18,958 bases of DNA from a bacterium (GTDB lineage: Bacteria; Bacillota; Bacilli; Lactobacillales; Streptococcaceae). The position numbers and the translations under genes were made by a program. Location of the stretch: the NCBI GenBank assembly GCA_905221375.1, contig CAJNCY010000016.1, positions 1 to 18,958 of the forward strand. The letters run 5' to 3'. Positions 8,462 through 15,015 of the stretch are shown in pieces. How positions within the stretch are numbered: the first letter of the stretch is position 1; the number at the start of each line of letters is the position of its first letter. The notes beneath the pieces are model-generated. The model saw only the letters and a program-made list of their open reading frames with translations, was not told the DNA's origin and made no database searches.

Positions 8462-8490
8462 TTGTAAAAGTAGCTGAAATTTGATATAGT
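8462..8490 (+). promoter_or_regulatory. yajC promoter
   Basis: TTGTAA (8462-8467), 17-bp spacer, TATAGT (8485-8490) with an extended -10 TG. The leader is about 24 nt and contains AAAGGAG before the ATG. Confidence 0.75.
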
Positions 8491-8520
8491 AGTCCTATGT
8501 AAAAGACAAAGGAGAAACGA

Positions 8521-8820
8521 ATGAATCCAAATTATACATTTTTAATCATGCTAGCCCTTATGTTGGGCTTGATGTTCTTTACGCAACGTTCTCAAAAGAA
8601 ACAAGCAAAAAAACGTATGGAAAGCTTAAATAAGCTGCAAAAAGGCTATGAAGTGATTACAATCGGTGGACTTTACGGAACAGTCGATGAAGTAGATACG
8701 GAGAAGGGAACAATTGTTCTTGATGTAGATGGAGTTTACTTGACTTTTGAATTAGCTGCTATCAAGACCGTATTACCACTTAAAGAAACAGCTTCACTCG
8801 AAGGTGCAATTGAAAAATAA
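8521..8820 (+). CDS. yajC: Preprotein translocase accessory protein YajC
   Basis: A small membrane protein associated with the Sec translocon. The 99-residue protein has one N-terminal membrane segment (about 5-21, LIMLALMLGLMFF), the YajC-typical RSQKKQAKKRMESLNKLQKG basic turn, and the conserved cytoplasmic domain YEVITIGGLYGTVDEVD. A GGAG stands about 6 nt before the ATG. It has its own promoter and terminator (8822-8845). In other bacteria yajC is usually beside tgt or secD; streptococci lack secDF, and here it stands alone between tkt and the phosphatase. Confidence 0.95.
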   Translation: MNPNYTFLIMLALMLGLMFFTQRSQKKQAKKRMESLNKLQKGYEVITIGGLYGTVDEVDTEKGTIVLDVDGVYLTFELAAIKTVLPLKETASLEGAIEK

Positions 8821-8821
8821 G

Positions 8822-8845
8822 ACGGGATCACGAACTCCCGTTTTT
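8822..8845 (+). terminator. yajC terminator
   Basis: Six-bp GC-rich stem ACGGGA (8822-8827) / TCCCGT (8836-8841), 8-nt loop, followed by T5. With only 20 bp before the next start and no obvious promoter, it may be leaky and feed the phosphatase gene. Confidence 0.7.
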
Positions 8846-8865
8846 CTATAAAAGAAAGGAATGGG

Positions 8866-9309
8866 ATGAAAAAACTAGTCTTTGTCTGTCTGGGAAATAT
8901 TTGTCGCAGCCCTATGGCCGAGTTTGTGATGAAATCGATGACAGATAACTACGAAATCCAAAGTCGAGCGACTTCCTCTTGGGAACATGGCAATCCGATT
9001 CATAAGGGAACTCAGGGGGTTTTTCAAGAGTATGATATTCCTTATGACAAAGGCAAAACATCGCTTCAGATTAGTAAGGAAGATTTTGAAGCCTTTGATT
9101 ATATTATCGGAATGGACGCTTCAAATGTTTCTGACTTACGTCAGATGTGTCCAGCAGACTGTCAAGATAAGATTTACTCATTCGCATCAGAAAGTGTTCC
9201 AGATCCTTGGTATACAGGAGATTTTGAGGAAACCTATCAGCGTGTTCAAGAGGGGTGTCAAGCTTGGTTAGAACGTTTAGAAAAGGAGAGTGAAGATGGA
9301 AAATCTTAA
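8866..9309 (+). CDS. Low-molecular-weight protein tyrosine phosphatase
   Basis: The 147-residue protein starts directly with the phosphatase P-loop VCLGNICRSP: catalytic Cys8 and Arg14 of C-x5-R, followed by Ser15. The general-acid Asp is D113 in VPDPWYTGDF. Length and both motifs fit the LMW-PTP family, whose members dephosphorylate protein tyrosines; in streptococci they are distinct from the capsule-linked PHP-type phosphatase CpsB. An AAAGGA precedes the ATG. The gene overlaps the MORN-repeat gene by 14 bp, implying co-translation and possibly a shared process. The substrate cannot be told from sequence. Confidence 0.95.
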   Translation: MKKLVFVCLGNICRSPMAEFVMKSMTDNYEIQSRATSSWEHGNPIHKGTQGVFQEYDIPYDKGKTSLQISKEDFEAFDYIIGMDASNVSDLRQMCPADCQDKIYSFASESVPDPWYTGDFEETYQRVQEGCQAWLERLEKESEDGKS

Positions 9310-9706
9310 GAATTTTTACGAAAAGTATCGTGTCTATCTGACTCGTCCACGTTTAGAGCTTTTGGCAGTAGTTACCATTGTTTTCTGTGCTGTACTCGTC
9401 TTTTTTCTAAATATTCCCGGAAAAGGTATTCTAAAACTCGATAATGGAACGATTGTTTATGACGGCAGTCTTGTACGTGGTAAAATGAATGGGCAAGGTA
9501 CCATTACTTTCCAAAATGGAGACCAATATACAGGTGGCTTCAACAATGGGGCCTTCAACGGAAAAGGTACCTTTCAATCTAAAGAAGGCTGGACCTACGA
9601 AGGTGATTTTGTAAATGGTCAGGCTGAAGGAAAAGGAAAACTGACAACAGAACAAGAAGTTGTTTATGAAGGGACTTTTAAACAAGGCGTTTTTCAACAA
9701 AAATAA
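9296..9706 (+). CDS. Membrane-anchored MORN-repeat protein
   Basis: A 136-residue protein with a short basic cytoplasmic N-terminus (1-20), one membrane segment (about 21-40) and a C-terminal part of three to four MORN repeats: YDGSLVRGKMNGQG (from 55), YTGGFNNGAFNGKG (from 78), YEGDFVNGQAEGKG (from 101) and a partial YEGTFKQG (from 124). MORN repeats form beta-hairpin arrays that bind lipids or proteins. Topology by charge suggests the repeats face outward, which is inference. I choose ATG 9296 because AGGAG at 9284-9288 is 7 nt away; the in-frame GTG at 9290 is too close to it. It overlaps the phosphatase gene, is probably co-translated with it, and ends at the terminator at 9709-9730. Function unknown. 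Confidence 0.88.
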   Translation: MENLKNFYEKYRVYLTRPRLELLAVVTIVFCAVLVFFLNIPGKGILKLDNGTIVYDGSLVRGKMNGQGTITFQNGDQYTGGFNNGAFNGKGTFQSKEGWTYEGDFVNGQAEGKGKLTTEQEVVYEGTFKQGVFQQK

Positions 9707-9708
9707 AG

Positions 9709-9730
9709 CCTCCTTATCAAAGGAGGTATT
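9709..9730 (+). terminator. Terminator after the MORN-protein gene
   Basis: Seven-bp stem CCTCCTT (9709-9715) / AAGGAGG (9720-9726) with a 4-nt loop, followed by only a short T-containing tail (TATT). Confidence 0.6.
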
Positions 9731-9742
9731 GTTAGAATGTTC

Positions 9743-9757
9743 AAGTAAGCGCTTACC
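9743..9757 (+). promoter_or_regulatory. cre-like palindrome upstream of adhE
   Basis: The perfect 12-bp palindrome GTAAGCGCTTAC (9745-9756) matches 13 of 15 cre consensus positions including the core. It is about 200 bp upstream of the adhE start site. CcpA binding is inferred. Confidence 0.5.
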
Positions 9758-9793
9758 TGTAAATCCCTTCCTTTCCAAGTCCCTCTTCCAAGT

Positions 9794-9837
9794 AAGTTTG
9801 TGAAATAAAAAATATTTGAAATAAATTTCACAAACTT
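9794..9837 (+). repeat. 13-bp perfect inverted repeat upstream of adhE
   Basis: AAGTTTGTGAAAT (9794-9806) and ATTTCACAAACTT (9825-9837) are exact reverse complements separated by 18 bp. Each arm contains a Rex half-site (TTGTGAA), so it may be a distal pair of Rex contacts or a DNA-looping element. Confidence 0.7.
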
Positions 9838-9865
9838 CAAAGATAAAACCTGATAAGAAAAGAAA

Positions 9866-9883
9866 ATGAGAAAAATTTCACAA
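9866..9883 (+). promoter_or_regulatory. Upstream Rex operator candidate of adhE
   Basis: ATGAGAAAAAATTTCACAA is the wider region; the 18-bp site 9866-9883 fits TTGTGAA-N4-TTCACAA at 12 of 14 defined positions (one perfect half, one with 5 of 7). It lies about 75-90 bp upstream of the expected start site. Confidence 0.5.
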
Positions 9884-9920
9884 GGGTTTAAAAATTCTTT
9901 GTGAAATGTTTATGAAACTG

Positions 9921-9949
9921 TTTACAAAGTTGAAATAATGCGTTATAAT
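9921..9949 (+). promoter_or_regulatory. adhE promoter
   Basis: TTTACA (9921-9926), 17-bp spacer, TATAAT (9944-9949). Expected start near 9956, inside the Rex operator, with a leader of about 50 nt. A further weak cre-like string (ATGAAACTGTTTACA, 9912-9926, lacking the central CG) overlaps the -35. Confidence 0.85.
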
Positions 9950-9953
9950 AAAC

Positions 9954-9971
9954 TTGTGAAAAAATTAACAA
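9954..9971 (+). promoter_or_regulatory. Rex operator at the adhE start site
   Basis: TTGTGAAAAAATTAACAA matches 13 of 14 defined positions of the Rex consensus TTGTGAA-N4-TTCACAA. Rex is a redox repressor that releases DNA when NADH is high; adhE is a classic target. The position, starting 5 bp after the -10, fits direct repression. Confidence 0.75.
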
Positions 9972-10004
9972 AGGATTAAATCCTTGAAAGCTATGGAGGA
10001 AAAT

Positions 10005-12656
10005 ATGGCTGATAAAAAAACTGTGACACCAGAGGAAAAGAAACTCGCTGCTGAAAAGCATGTCGATGGATTGGTGCAAAAAGCTCTAGTTGCTCTTGAA
10101 GAAATGCGAAAGTTGGATCAAGAGCAGGTTGACTACATCGTTGCCAAAGCATCAGTAGCAGCTTTGGATGCCCACGGAGAATTGGCTCTACATGCCTTTG
10201 AAGAAACAGGACGTGGTGTATTTGAAGATAAAGCAACTAAGAACTTGTTTGCTTGTGAACACGTAGTAAACAACATGCGACACACTAAGACAGTTGGCGT
10301 TATCGAAGAAGACGATGTAACAGGTTTGACTCTTATCGCTGAACCAGTTGGTGTTGTCTGTGGTATCACTCCAACAACAAACCCAACATCAACAGCAATC
10401 TTCAAATCATTGATTTCATTGAAGACACGTAATCCAATCGTTTTTGCCTTCCATCCATCAGCACAAGAATCATCTGCTCATGCGGCTCGTATCGTCCGCG
10501 ATGCAGCTATCGCAGCTGGTGCTCCTGAAAACTGCGTACAGTGGATCACTGAACCATCTATGGAAGCAACTAGTGCTCTTATGAACCACGAAGGTGTTGC
10601 GACAATCCTTGCAACAGGTGGTAACGCAATGGTGAAAGCTGCGTACTCATGTGGTAAACCAGCTCTTGGGGTAGGTGCCGGAAACGTTCCAGCTTATGTT
10701 GAAAAATCAGCAAACATTCGTCAATCAGCACACGATATCGTCATGTCTAAATCATTTGACAACGGTATGGTCTGTGCCTCAGAGCAAGCGGTTATCATTG
10801 ACAAAGAAATTTACGATGAATTTGTAGCAGAGTTCAAATCTTACCACACTTACTTTGTAAACAAAAAAGAAAAAGCTCTTCTTGAAGAATTCTGCTTCGG
10901 CGTGAAAGCAAATAGCAAAAACTGTGCTGGTGCAAAATTGAACGCTGATATCGTTGGTAAACCAGCAACTTGGATTGCAGAACAAGCAGGATTTACAGTT
11001 CCAGAAGGAACAAACATTCTTGCTGCTGAGTGTAAAGAAGTTGGTGAAAATGAGCCATTGACTCGTGAAAAATTGTCACCAGTTATCGCAGTTTTGAAAT
11101 CTGAAAGTCGTGAAGATGGTATTACTAAGGCTCGTCAAATGGTTGAATTTAACGGTCTTGGGCACTCAGCAGCCATCCACACAGCTGATGAAGAATTGAC
11201 TAAAGAATTTGGTAAAGCTGTTAAAGCTATTCGTGTTATCTGTAACTCACCTTCTACTTTCGGTGGTATCGGGGACGTTTACAATGCCTTCTTACCATCA
11301 TTGACACTTGGATGTGGTTCTTACGGACGCAACTCAGTTGGGGATAACGTTAGTGCCATTAACCTCTTGAATATCAAAAAAGTCGGAAGACGGAGAAATA
11401 ACATGCAATGGATGAAACTTCCTTCAAAAACATACTTTGAACGTGATTCAATTCAATACCTTCAAAAATGTCGTGACGTTGAACGTGTCATGATCGTTAC
11501 TGACCATGCCATGGTAGAGCTTGGTTTCCTTGATCGTATCATCGAACAACTTGACCTTCGTCGCAATAAGGTTGTTTACCAAATCTTTGCTGATGTGGAA
11601 CCAGATCCAGATATCACAACTGTAAACCGTGGTACTGAGATTATGCGTTCCTTCAAACCAGATACAATCATCGCTCTCGGTGGTGGATCACCAATGGATG
11701 CTGCAAAAGTAATGTGGCTCTTCTACGAGCAACCAGAAGTGGACTTCCGTGACCTTGTTCAAAAATTCATGGATATCCGTAAACGTGCCTTCAAATTTCC
11801 ATTGCTTGGTAAGAAGACTAAATTCATCGCAATCCCAACAACATCTGGTACAGGGTCTGAAGTAACACCATTTGCCGTTATCTCTGATAAAGCGAATAAC
11901 CGTAAATACCCAATCGCTGACTACTCATTGACACCAACTGTGGCAATCGTAGACCCTGCTTTGGTATTGACAGTTCCTGGATTTGTTGCTGCGGACACTG
12001 GTATGGACGTATTGACCCACGCGACTGAAGCTTACGTATCACAAATGGCTAGCGACTACACTGACGGTCTTGCACTTCAAGCAATCAAACTTGTATTCGA
12101 AAATCTTGAAAGCTCAGTTAAGAATGCAGACTTCCACTCACGTGAGAAAATGCATAACGCTTCAACAATCGCTGGTATGGCCTTTGCCAATGCCTTCCTA
12201 GGTATTTCTCACTCAATGGCTCATAAGATTGGTGCGCAATTCCACACAATCCACGGTCGTACTAATGCTATCTTGCTTCCATACGTTATCCGTTACAACG
12301 GTACACGTCCAGCTAAGACAGCAACATGGCCTAAGTACAACTACTACCGTGCAGATGAAAAATACCAAGATATCGCACGCATGCTTGGACTCCCAGCTTC
12401 TACTCCAGAAGAAGGGGTTGAATCTTACGCAAAAGCTGTCTATGAACTTGGTGAGCGCGTAGGTATCCAAATGAACTTCAAAGCACAAGGAATTGATGAA
12501 AAAGAATGGAAAAAACATTCACGCGAATTGGCCTTCCTTGCTTATGAAGACCAATGTTCACCAGCTAACCCACGTCTTCCAATGGTTGACCACATGCAAG
12601 AAATCATCGAAGATTCTTACTATGGTTACAAAGAAAGACCAGGACGCCGTAAATAA
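10005..12656 (+). CDS. adhE: Bifunctional acetaldehyde/alcohol dehydrogenase
   Basis: Reduces acetyl-CoA to acetaldehyde and then ethanol, oxidising two NADH during fermentation; family members assemble into helical spirosomes. I choose ATG 10005 (MADKKTVTPEEKK, 883 residues) because GGAGG at 9995-9999 is correctly spaced; an in-frame ATG at 9984 would add seven residues over the ribosome site. The N-terminal half (about 1-445) is a CoA-acylating aldehyde dehydrogenase with catalytic Cys257 in FDNGMVCASE. The C-terminal half (about 455-883) is an iron-dependent alcohol dehydrogenase with GGGSPMDAAK near 559, HATEAY near 669 and HGRTNAILLP near 748. Upstream Rex and cre-like sites fit redox and carbon control. 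Closed by the terminator at 12671-12697. Confidence 0.97.
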   Translation: MADKKTVTPEEKKLAAEKHVDGLVQKALVALEEMRKLDQEQVDYIVAKASVAALDAHGELALHAFEETGRGVFEDKATKNLFACEHVVNNMRHTKTVGVIEEDDVTGLTLIAEPVGVVCGITPTTNPTSTAIFKSLISLKTRNPIVFAFHPSAQESSAHAARIVRDAAIAAGAPENCVQWITEPSMEATSALMNHEGVATILATGGNAMVKAAYSCGKPALGVGAGNVPAYVEKSANIRQSAHDIVMSKSFDNGMVCASEQAVIIDKEIYDEFVAEFKSYHTYFVNKKEKALLEEFCFGVKANSKNCAGAKLNADIVGKPATWIAEQAGFTVPEGTNILAAECKEVGENEPLTREKLSPVIAVLKSESREDGITKARQMVEFNGLGHSAAIHTADEELTKEFGKAVKAIRVICNSPSTFGGIGDVYNAFLPSLTLGCGSYGRNSVGDNVSAINLLNIKKVGRRRNNMQWMKLPSKTYFERDSIQYLQKCRDVERVMIVTDHAMVELGFLDRIIEQLDLRRNKVVYQIFADVEPDPDITTVNRGTEIMRSFKPDTIIALGGGSPMDAAKVMWLFYEQPEVDFRDLVQKFMDIRKRAFKFPLLGKKTKFIAIPTTSGTGSEVTPFAVISDKANNRKYPIADYSLTPTVAIVDPALVLTVPGFVAADTGMDVLTHATEAYVSQMASDYTDGLALQAIKLVFENLESSVKNADFHSREKMHNASTIAGMAFANAFLGISHSMAHKIGAQFHTIHGRTNAILLPYVIRYNGTRPAKTATWPKYNYYRADEKYQDIARMLGLPASTPEEGVESYAKAVYELGERVGIQMNFKAQGIDEKEWKKHSRELAFLAYEDQCSPANPRLPMVDHMQEIIEDSYYGYKERPGRRK

Positions 12657-12670
12657 TTGTTATCAGCCTA

Positions 12671-12697
12671 GAGGCAGGAATTTCCTGTCTCTTTTTT
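12671..12697 (+). terminator. adhE terminator
   Basis: Eight-bp stem GAGGCAGG (12671-12678) / CCTGTCTC (12684-12691, one G-T pair), AATTT loop, then T6. Confidence 0.85.
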
Positions 12698-12859
12698 GTG
12701 AAATTGGAAGATTGAAAATAATTTTTAGCTTTGCTATTTTCACGTTTCATTTTAAAAGGAAACCGGTAAATGACTAGGTAGACAAAGAAAGATAGCAGTA
12801 TAGGCTTTCAAAGGAGAAAGAAAAATAAGTGGGGTATAGACAAAAAACAACGCCCGTAC

Positions 12860-12888
12860 TTGCAATTAAACTTAAATAGTTATATAAT
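12860..12888 (+). promoter_or_regulatory. gap promoter
   Basis: TTGCAA (12860-12865), 17-bp spacer, TATAAT (12883-12888). Expected start near 12895, giving a leader of about 80 nt, longer than those of neighbouring genes. Confidence 0.83.
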
Positions 12889-12974
12889 AGGTTTGTTGAA
12901 AGGTGATTTGTAGTGATTCAAGTTACTCTTTTCACAATAAAAATTTCATGATTTTCATAAGGAGGAAATCACTA

Positions 12975-13985
12975 ATGGTAGTTAAAGTTGGTATTAACGG
13001 TTTCGGACGTATCGGTCGTCTTGCTTTCCGTCGTATCCAAAACGTAGAAGGTGTTGAAGTTACTCGTATCAACGACCTTACAGATCCAGTTATGCTTGCA
13101 CACTTGTTGAAATACGACACAACTCAAGGTCGTTTCGACGGTACTGTTGAAGTTAAAGAAGGTGGATTTGAAGTTAACGGTAAATTCATCAAAGTTTCTG
13201 CTGAACGTGATCCAGAACAAATCGACTGGGCTAACGACGGTGTAGAAATCGTTCTTGAAGCTACTGGTTTCTTTGCTAAGAAAGCAGCTGCTGAAAAACA
13301 CTTGCACGCTGGTGGAGCTAAAAAAGTTGTTATCACTGCTCCTGGTGGAAACGACGTTAAAACAGTTGTATTCAACACTAACCACGACGTTCTTGACGGT
13401 ACTGAAACAGTTATCTCAGGTGCTTCATGTACTACAAACTGCTTGGCTCCTATGGCTAAAGCTCTTCAAGATAACTTTGGTGTTGTTGAAGGATTGATGA
13501 CTACTATCCACGCTTACACTGGTGACCAAATGATCCTTGACGGACCACACCGTGGTGGTGACCTTCGCCGTGCTCGCGCTGGTGCTGCAAACATCGTTCC
13601 TAACTCAACTGGTGCTGCAAAAGCTATCGGTCTTGTAATCCCAGAATTGAACGGTAAACTTGACGGATCTGCACAACGCGTTCCAACTCCAACTGGATCA
13701 GTTACTGAATTGGTAGCTGTTCTTGAAAAGAACGTTACTGTTGATGAAGTGAACGCAGCTATGAAAGCAGCTTCAAACGAATCATACGGTTACACAGAAG
13801 ATCCAATCGTATCTTCAGATATCGTAGGTATGTCTTACGGTTCATTGTTTGACGCAACTCAAACTAAAGTTCTTGACGTTGACGGTAAACAATTGGTTAA
13901 AGTTGTATCATGGTACGACAACGAAATGTCATACACTGCACAACTTGTTCGTACTCTTGAATACTTCGCAAAAATCGCTAAATAA
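12975..13985 (+). CDS. gap: Glyceraldehyde-3-phosphate dehydrogenase, phosphorylating type I
   Basis: NAD-dependent glycolytic enzyme converting glyceraldehyde 3-phosphate to 1,3-bisphosphoglycerate; in streptococci it is also found on the cell surface, where it binds host plasminogen. The 336-residue protein starts [14 protein letters not shown] (NAD fold), has the active-site [10 protein letters not shown] with Cys152, and the general base His179 in TTIHAYT. I choose ATG 12975 because GGAGG at 12961-12965 directs it; upstream in-frame starts would add residues absent from the family. Codon use is the most biased in the window (GTT, GCT, AAC, CGT, TAC dominate), as expected for one of the most abundant proteins. 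It is monocistronic, between its own promoter and the terminator at 14000-14030. Confidence 0.98.
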   Translation: MVVKVGINGFGRIGRLAFRRIQNVEGVEVTRINDLTDPVMLAHLLKYDTTQGRFDGTVEVKEGGFEVNGKFIKVSAERDPEQIDWANDGVEIVLEATGFFAKKAAAEKHLHAGGAKKVVITAPGGNDVKTVVFNTNHDVLDGTETVISGASCTTNCLAPMAKALQDNFGVVEGLMTTIHAYTGDQMILDGPHRGGDLRRARAGAANIVPNSTGAAKAIGLVIPELNGKLDGSAQRVPTPTGSVTELVAVLEKNVTVDEVNAAMKAASNESYGYTEDPIVSSDIVGMSYGSLFDATQTKVLDVDGKQLVKVVSWYDNEMSYTAQLVRTLEYFAKIAK

Positions 13986-13999
13986 TTCATGAGTCGATA

Positions 14000-14030
14000 A
14001 AAAGCAAGGCCTCTTGGTCTTGCTTTTCTT
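14000..14030 (+). terminator. gap terminator
   Basis: Twelve-bp stem (14000-14011 with 14016-14027, one G-T pair), TCTT loop, T-rich tail. Confidence 0.85.
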
Positions 14031-14035
14031 ATATG

Positions 14036-14062
14036 GAAAAATGGATGACACAATCATCCATT
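14036..14062 (-). terminator. Bidirectional terminator overlapping the end of the pseudouridine synthase gene
   Basis: Perfect 9-bp stem AATGGATGA (14040-14048) / TCATCCATT (14054-14062) with a 5-nt loop. On the minus strand it is followed by T5; on the plus strand by C then T6. The minus-strand stop codon (14056-14054) lies inside the stem. On the plus strand it gives gap a second, tandem terminator. Confidence 0.75.
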
Positions 14063-14929
14063 CTTTTTTAATTCTTTTTCAAAAGTATCTGATAGGACAG
14101 TGAAGCTTAATTTCTCTAGAGTAAGCGGATGGGTAAAGGACAGTCGGAAGGCGTGGAGCATAAGCCGACTTGTTTTTGATTTACTATTATAGAGAGGGTC
14201 GCCTAAAATAGGGAAATTATGATGCGAAAGGTGCACACGAATCTGATGGGTTCGCCCGGTCTTTAGTTTGCAACGAACCAAGGAAGTCTTGTTTGGGAAT
14301 TGCTTTAATCTGCTTACATGCGTTTCGGCATATTGGCCATTTTTTGTATCAACTACTCGTTTTCTGCGATCATGGCGATCACGTCCGATTTTGTCTTTGA
14401 AAATAAGTTCTTTGCTGTTGATATTTCCATCAACTAGTGCCCAGTATTCCCTAGAAATCTCTTTTTTCTCCAGTAAGCGATTGAGAATAGGTAGGATAAA
14501 AGGATTTTTGGCAAAGAGAACCAAGCCACTGGTTTCCATGTCTAGACGATGAACGACATAGCAGGTTTGGTCAACATAGGCACTAACATGGTTAAGAAGG
14601 GCGATTTCGCTTGGCTGATTACCATGCGTTTTCATTCCCTCGGGTTTGTTTACAATAATCAAGTGTTGATCTTGATAAACTTCCTGAATAAGGTTTGGGT
14701 TGCCCCAAGGAATTTCTTTTTCGGGATAATCTTCCTCGTCAAAAGTCAATTGGCAAACATCTCCAGGATTTACCGTCTCGTTCCAATGAACTTCTCGCTG
14801 ATTAATCAAAATGTGTTTCTTGATTCTCAAAAAATGACGGATTTTTCTAGGGATGAGGAGTTGTTCCTCTAGGAATTGCTTTACCGTCATTTGAGGTAGA
14901 GAGTCTGGTAATGTAAATGTGAATTGCAT
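14054..14929 (-). CDS. RluA-family ribosomal RNA pseudouridine synthase
   Basis: Isomerises specific uridines in RNA to pseudouridine. The 291-residue protein has the RluA-family catalytic motif HRLDMETSGL with Asp130 as the nucleophile, the preceding YQDQHLIIVNKPEGM strand-turn, and the later LKTGRTHQIRVHLSH and LGDPLY motifs. The N-terminal region (about 10-60) resembles a reduced S4-like RNA-binding domain (PRKIRHFLRIKKHILINQREV). The target position cannot be told from sequence; an rRNA substrate is an inference from RluA/RluD relatives. It is divergent from pbp2a and convergent with gap. No ribosome-binding site precedes the ATG, and a -10 box ends 6 nt before it, so the transcript is probably leaderless. 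Confidence 0.93.
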   Translation of the reverse strand: MQFTFTLPDSLPQMTVKQFLEEQLLIPRKIRHFLRIKKHILINQREVHWNETVNPGDVCQLTFDEEDYPEKEIPWGNPNLIQEVYQDQHLIIVNKPEGMKTHGNQPSEIALLNHVSAYVDQTCYVVHRLDMETSGLVLFAKNPFILPILNRLLEKKEISREYWALVDGNINSKELIFKDKIGRDRHDRRKRVVDTKNGQYAETHVSRLKQFPNKTSLVRCKLKTGRTHQIRVHLSHHNFPILGDPLYNSKSKTSRLMLHAFRLSFTHPLTLEKLSFTVLSDTFEKELKKNG

Positions 14930-14935
14930 ACAGAT

Positions 14936-14944
14936 ATTGTAACA
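14936..14944 (-). promoter_or_regulatory. Promoter of the pseudouridine synthase gene (leaderless geometry)
   Basis: On the minus strand, TACAAT (14941-14936) with an extended -10 TG (TGTTACAAT). No convincing -35. Six nt (ATCTGT) separate it from the ATG at 14929, placing the expected start site on the A of the start codon. Confidence 0.6.
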
Positions 14945-14972
14945 AAAAAAGCCCTATTTGGATAGGAAATAG
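14944..14972 (-). terminator. Terminator-like hairpin upstream of the pseudouridine synthase gene
   Basis: Read on the minus strand: CTATTT / AAATAG 6-bp stem with a 7-nt loop (an alternative CCTAT/ATAGG stem uses the same bases), then GGC and T7. It could stop antisense transcription arriving from the pbp2a side before the gene's own promoter. Confidence 0.35.
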
Positions 14973-14980
14973 CTAAATTC

Positions 14981-15009
14981 TTGTCTTCCTATGATGAAGA
15001 TGATAAAAT
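14981..15009 (+). promoter_or_regulatory. pbp2a promoter (leaderless geometry)
   Basis: TTGTCT (14981-14986), 17-bp spacer, TAAAAT (15004-15009) with an extended -10 TG (TGATAAAAT). Six nt (AAACGC) separate it from the ATG at 15016, so the expected start site is the start codon itself. Confidence 0.7.
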
Positions 15010-15015
15010 AAACGC

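Larger units (their letters stand above)
12657..12974 (+). other. 318-bp adhE-gap intergenic region
   Basis: Holds the adhE terminator (12671-12697), about 150 bp of AT-rich sequence with no supportable gene or repeat, the gap promoter (12860-12888) and an approximately 80-nt gap leader ending in GGAGG. The leader has no strong hairpin. Confidence 0.7.

Noticed and set aside
12493..12777. Open frame extending past the end of adhE
   Set aside because: It overlaps adhE in another frame and then crosses the adhE terminator; no ribosome site.
12972..13385. Long minus-strand open frames opposite gap
   Set aside because: The strong codon bias of gap removes stop codons from the antisense frames; the plus-strand protein is unmistakable.
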